Positions 5,766 to 8,567 of a DNA stretch of 8,567 nt are shown here, one piece after another. The number at the start of each line of letters is the position of its first letter. The first letter of the stretch is position 1. A program made the translations under genes and the position numbers. Where the stretch lies: the NCBI GenBank assembly GCA_016179005.1, contig JACOSF010000093.1, positions 1 to 8,567 of the forward strand, given 5' to 3'. This stretch comes from Acidobacteriota bacterium. GTDB lineage: Bacteria; Acidobacteriota; Terriglobia; Acidiferrales; UBA7541. The notes beneath the pieces were generated by a model that ran no database searches, was not told the DNA's origin, and worked only from the letters and a program-made list of their open reading frames with translations.

Positions 5766-7736
5766 ATGCCGAAATTCTATCTGACCACACCGATTTATTA
5801 CGTCAACGCGCGCCCCCACCTGGGCCATACGTACACGACCGTCATCGCGGACACCATTGCGCGCTACAAGCGCATGCGCGGTTACGAAGTGGTTTTTCTG
5901 ACCGGGACGGACGAGCACGGTCAAAAAGTGGAGCGCGCAGCGAAGGCGGCAGGCGTAAACCCGCAGACGTATGCGGACCGCATCTCGAGGGAGTACAGCG
6001 AACTATGGAAAGAGCTGGACCTTGCGTATGACCGGTTCATCCGCACCACGGAGGACCGCCACGAGCGCGGCGTGCACCGGCTGCTGCAACATGCGCTGGA
6101 CGCCGGCTACATCTATAAGGGTCACTACGAAGGACAGTATTGCGTGTTCGACGAGCTGTACGTGGACGACCCGACGCCCGGCGCGCCGTGTCCGGATTGC
6201 GGGCGTCCCACCGAGCGGATCCGCGAGGAAAATTATTACTTCAAGCTGTCCGCGTTTCAGGAAAGGCTGCTCGAGCTGTACGAAACGCATCCGGAGTTTA
6301 TCCAGCCGGAGACGCGGCGCAACGAAGTGATGGCTTTCGTGCGGGGCGGCTTGCGCGATCTCTCCATCAGCCGGACGACGCTGAAGTGGGGCGTTCCCTG
6401 GCCGGGAGACGACAAGCATGTCTTGTACGTCTGGTACGATGCACTGACGAGCTACATGTCGGGCATCGGCTACGGCGACGACGAAGTGCAGTTCGAGAAA
6501 TACTGGCCAGCGGACCTCCACCTCATCGGCAAAGAAATTTTGCGGTTCCATGCGGTGTACTGGCCGGCCTTCGTCATGGCGGCGACGGAAAAAGGCGAGC
6601 CGCTGGAGCTGCCGAAGCAGATTTTCGCGCATGGCTGGTGGACGTTCGCCGGGGAGAAGATGTCCAAGTCGCGCGGGAATATCGCGCTGCCGCAGCCCAT
6701 CGCGCAAGTGCTGGGCATCGACGCGCTGCGCTACTTCCTGCTGCGCGAAATGGTCTTCGGGCAAGACAGCAATTTTTCCTACGAGTCTCTGGTGACGCGC
6801 TACAACAGCGACCTGGCCAACGGACTGGGTAACCTGGCGAGCCGCGTGCTGACCATGATTCAGAATTACTTCGAGGGCGAGATCCCGGAGCCGTCGGCCG
6901 GGGGCGAACGCGAGGTGGCGGTGGCGCGCGCGGCGTCGGGCGCGATCGCGGCGGCACTCGAACAGTACGAGCGCTACGAATTCTCGCGCGCGCTGGAGAC
7001 TATCTGGGGCGTGATCGCGGAAGTGGACAAGTACCTGGTGGAAAACAAGCCGTGGAAGCTCGCGGAAGATGGCGAGCAGAGAGCGCGGCTGGGGACCATC
7101 CTGTACACCGCGGCCGAAGCGCTGCGCATCGTCACGGCGCTGGCACATCCCGTACTGCCGCACACGACGCAGCAAATCTGGCAGCAGCTCGGACAGTTCC
7201 GCGCTTTGGCGAGCCTTGCTCTGGACGATCTGAGCTGGGGCGGGCTTGCCGCAGGAACGCGCATCGGCGAGCCGCAAGCGGTTTTCCCGCGCGTCAAAAA
7301 AGAAGAAGCGATTGAAAGGATCGAAACCATGGAAGAACAAATCCGCAATCCAGCGCAGCCCGCCGCATCGGCGGCGGCCACTCCCGCGGCGGCGGCACCC
7401 GCGAGCCACAAAATCGGCATCGAGGATTTTGCCAAGGTGGAAATGCGCGTCGGGGAAGTGAAGACGGCCGAGCGCGTGGCCGGAGCCGACAAGCTGCTGA
7501 AACTGATGGTGGACATCGGTGACGAAGTGCGCCAAATCGTCGCGGGCATCGCCGAGGTGTACAAGCCGGAAGAACTCGTGGGACGAAAAGTGGCGGTGGT
7601 GGTGAATTTGCTGCCGCGCAAACTGCGGGGCGTGGAGTCGAACGGAATGATTGTGGCCGCCTCGGTGCCGCCAGACGGCAAGCCCGTGCTGGCCGGATTT
7701 TTGGAGGAAGTGCCGGTTGGAGCGAGACTGAAATAG
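5766..7736 (+). CDS. metG: methionyl-tRNA synthetase with C-terminal tRNA-binding domain
   Basis: This class I synthetase charges initiator and elongator tRNA-Met with methionine in the cytosol. The 656-residue protein shows FYLTTPIYYVNARPHLGH with HLGH at 18-21 as the HIGH motif, GTDEHGQK (47-54), WYDALTSY (223-230) and KMSKS at 298-302. An alpha-helical anticodon-binding domain follows to about residue 510. An Ala/Pro-rich linker (about 529-547) then leads to an OB-fold EMAP-type tRNA-binding domain (548-656) with VEMRVGEV and LLPRKLRGVESNGM, which supports dimerisation and tRNA binding in this family. The zinc insert has C126, C142 and C145, with Asp129 where four-Cys enzymes have the second Cys. 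The ATG lies only two bases after the larC stop and has no Shine-Dalgarno, so translational coupling to larC is likely. Confidence 0.97.
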   Translation: MPKFYLTTPIYYVNARPHLGHTYTTVIADTIARYKRMRGYEVVFLTGTDEHGQKVERAAKAAGVNPQTYADRISREYSELWKELDLAYDRFIRTTEDRHERGVHRLLQHALDAGYIYKGHYEGQYCVFDELYVDDPTPGAPCPDCGRPTERIREENYYFKLSAFQERLLELYETHPEFIQPETRRNEVMAFVRGGLRDLSISRTTLKWGVPWPGDDKHVLYVWYDALTSYMSGIGYGDDEVQFEKYWPADLHLIGKEILRFHAVYWPAFVMAATEKGEPLELPKQIFAHGWWTFAGEKMSKSRGNIALPQPIAQVLGIDALRYFLLREMVFGQDSNFSYESLVTRYNSDLANGLGNLASRVLTMIQNYFEGEIPEPSAGGEREVAVARAASGAIAAALEQYERYEFSRALETIWGVIAEVDKYLVENKPWKLAEDGEQRARLGTILYTAAEALRIVTALAHPVLPHTTQQIWQQLGQFRALASLALDDLSWGGLAAGTRIGEPQAVFPRVKKEEAIERIETMEEQIRNPAQPAASAAATPAAAAPASHKIGIEDFAKVEMRVGEVKTAERVAGADKLLKLMVDIGDEVRQIVAGIAEVYKPEELVGRKVAVVVNLLPRKLRGVESNGMIVAASVPPDGKPVLAGFLEEVPVGARLK

Positions 7737-7740
7737 GGGC

Positions 7741-7765
7741 GGGCACGGCATGCCGTGACCCTACA
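7741..7765. repeat. palindrome D followed by CCTAC, between metG and tatD
   Basis: CACGGCATGCCGTG (7744-7757) is a perfect 14-base palindrome. It extends to 7741-7760 with a single mismatch (7743/7758) and is followed by CTAC. It resembles palindromes B and C in the large gap, with a different stem but the same CTAC tail. It fills most of the 32-base space between the two genes and has no T-run, so it is not an obvious terminator. Confidence 0.6.
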
Positions 7766-7768
7766 CGC

Positions 7769-8567
7769 ATGAGTGAATCGCTCGAGCTCATTGACTCCCA
7801 CGCGCATTTGGAATTCTCGCAATTTGATAGCGACCGCGAAGAAATGCTGGCGCGGGCGCAGGCGGCGGGCGTTGCGACGCTGCTGGCGATTGGCAGCGGC
7901 AGCGGGCCATCGCGGCTGGATGCGGCGATTCCATTCGCTGAAAAGCATGACTGGATTTACGCGACGATTGGCGTGCATCCGCACGAAGCAAAGCTCGCTA
8001 CGGAAGAGCACTATTCGCGATTGGATGAGCTGGCGCGACATCCCCGCGTGATTGCCTGGGGTGAGATTGGCCTGGACTACTTTTACGATCATTCCCCGCG
8101 CGAGGTGCAGCACTCTGTCTTCCGGCGACAACTGGAACAGGCCCGCGCGGCGCGCCTGCCGATTGTGATTCACTGCCGCGACGCGTGGGCGGACTGCCTG
8201 GCGATTCTCGAGGAGGCATGGCGAGGCTCTGGCCTCGGCGGCATCATGCATTGCTTTACGGGCAGCCTCGAGGAAGCGCGGCGGAGCCTGGCGATGGGCT
8301 TTGTGGTGTCGTTTGCGGGCAACGTCACCTACCCGAAAGCACAGAACCTGCGCGATGTCGCGCGGGAGCTGCCGCTCGAATCGCTGTTGATCGAAACGGA
8401 TTCGCCGTTTCTTGCGCCGCAAGGATTGCGGGGAAAACGCAACGAGCCGGCCAACGTGGCCGAAGTAGCGCGAACCCTTGCAAGTGTGAGAAACTTACCG
8501 GCATCGGAAATGGCGTCCATTACGGCCGGTAATTTCCGGCGATTTTTCAAGTTAAGCGGGGACGCAC
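7769..8567 (+). CDS. tatD: TatD family metal-dependent hydrolase (3' end cut by window)
   Basis: TatD proteins are TIM-barrel, two-metal hydrolases; characterised members are DNases that act on 3' ends, and many are of uncertain role. The 266 residues visible are nearly the whole family length and end in the typical SITAGNFRRFFKLSG, so only a few codons are probably missing. Metal ligands are in place: H11 and H13 in DSHAHL, E99 in WGEIGLDYFYDH, H135 in VIHCRD, H161 in MHCFTGS, and D211 in ETDSPFLAP. GVHPHE (68-73) is also typical. The ATG at 7769 was chosen because the metal-binding strand follows directly; no Shine-Dalgarno is visible, and a palindrome occupies the upstream space. tatD next to metG is a common bacterial arrangement, also seen in Firmicutes. 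It is probably cotranscribed with larC and metG. Confidence 0.94.
   Translation, partial: MSESLELIDSHAHLEFSQFDSDREEMLARAQAAGVATLLAIGSGSGPSRLDAAIPFAEKHDWIYATIGVHPHEAKLATEEHYSRLDELARHPRVIAWGEIGLDYFYDHSPREVQHSVFRRQLEQARAARLPIVIHCRDAWADCLAILEEAWRGSGLGGIMHCFTGSLEEARRSLAMGFVVSFAGNVTYPKAQNLRDVARELPLESLLIETDSPFLAPQGLRGKRNEPANVAEVARTLASVRNLPASEMASITAGNFRRFFKLSGDA

Noticed and set aside
6003..7751. 582-codon open frame on the minus strand opposite metG
   Set aside because: It mirrors metG codon structure, is rich in His/Arg, and has no recognisable domain.
6974..8422. 482-codon minus-strand frame across metG and tatD
   Set aside because: It spans two well-supported plus-strand genes and is Arg/Ser/Ala-rich shadow sequence.

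Overview
The window looks like chromosomal housekeeping DNA from a GC-rich, free-living bacterium. The mix of genes, the pair of 'palindrome plus CTAC' intergenic elements and the long aminoacyl-tRNA synthetases made me think of Acidobacteriota. That placement is an impression from memory, not something proven by the sequence. Nothing here looks like phage, plasmid, CRISPR or a defence island, and I found no clear new multi-gene system. Gene density is high, with one larger gap of 581 bases.

Layout, left to right. A compact two-Rossmann TrkA/RCK potassium-channel regulator (50-1198, +) runs convergently into argS (1214-3202, -) with only 15 bases between the stop codons. argS starts at TTG behind a good Shine-Dalgarno and a near-consensus sigma-70-type promoter. 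Positions 3203-3783 hold no convincing gene. This gap contains the argS promoter, a possible decayed coding remnant, an imperfect long hairpin, a weaker second minus-strand promoter candidate, three short perfect palindromes and a candidate promoter for the next gene. A class III (SIRT5/CobB-like) sirtuin follows (3784-4509, +). Then come larC, the nickel-insertion enzyme for the lactate-racemase pincer cofactor (4576-5763, +), metG, a methionyl-tRNA synthetase with a C-terminal tRNA-binding domain (5766-7736, +), and a TatD-family metal-dependent hydrolase cut by the window end (7769-8567, +).

How they fit together. larC, metG and tatD are tightly spaced (2 and 32 bases) and are probably one transcript, driven by a TTGACA-17-TACTAT promoter that lies between the sirtuin and larC. 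The sirtuin appears to have its own promoter. A further palindrome of the same style as those in the large gap sits between metG and tatD, so this repeat type occurs at least twice in the window's intergenic DNA. Four of the six genes lack a recognisable Shine-Dalgarno. The two tRNA synthetases supply Arg-tRNA and Met-tRNA. The sirtuin would remove acyl groups from lysines using NAD. LarC would finish a Ni cofactor whose other makers (LarB, LarE) and user (LarA) are not in this window.
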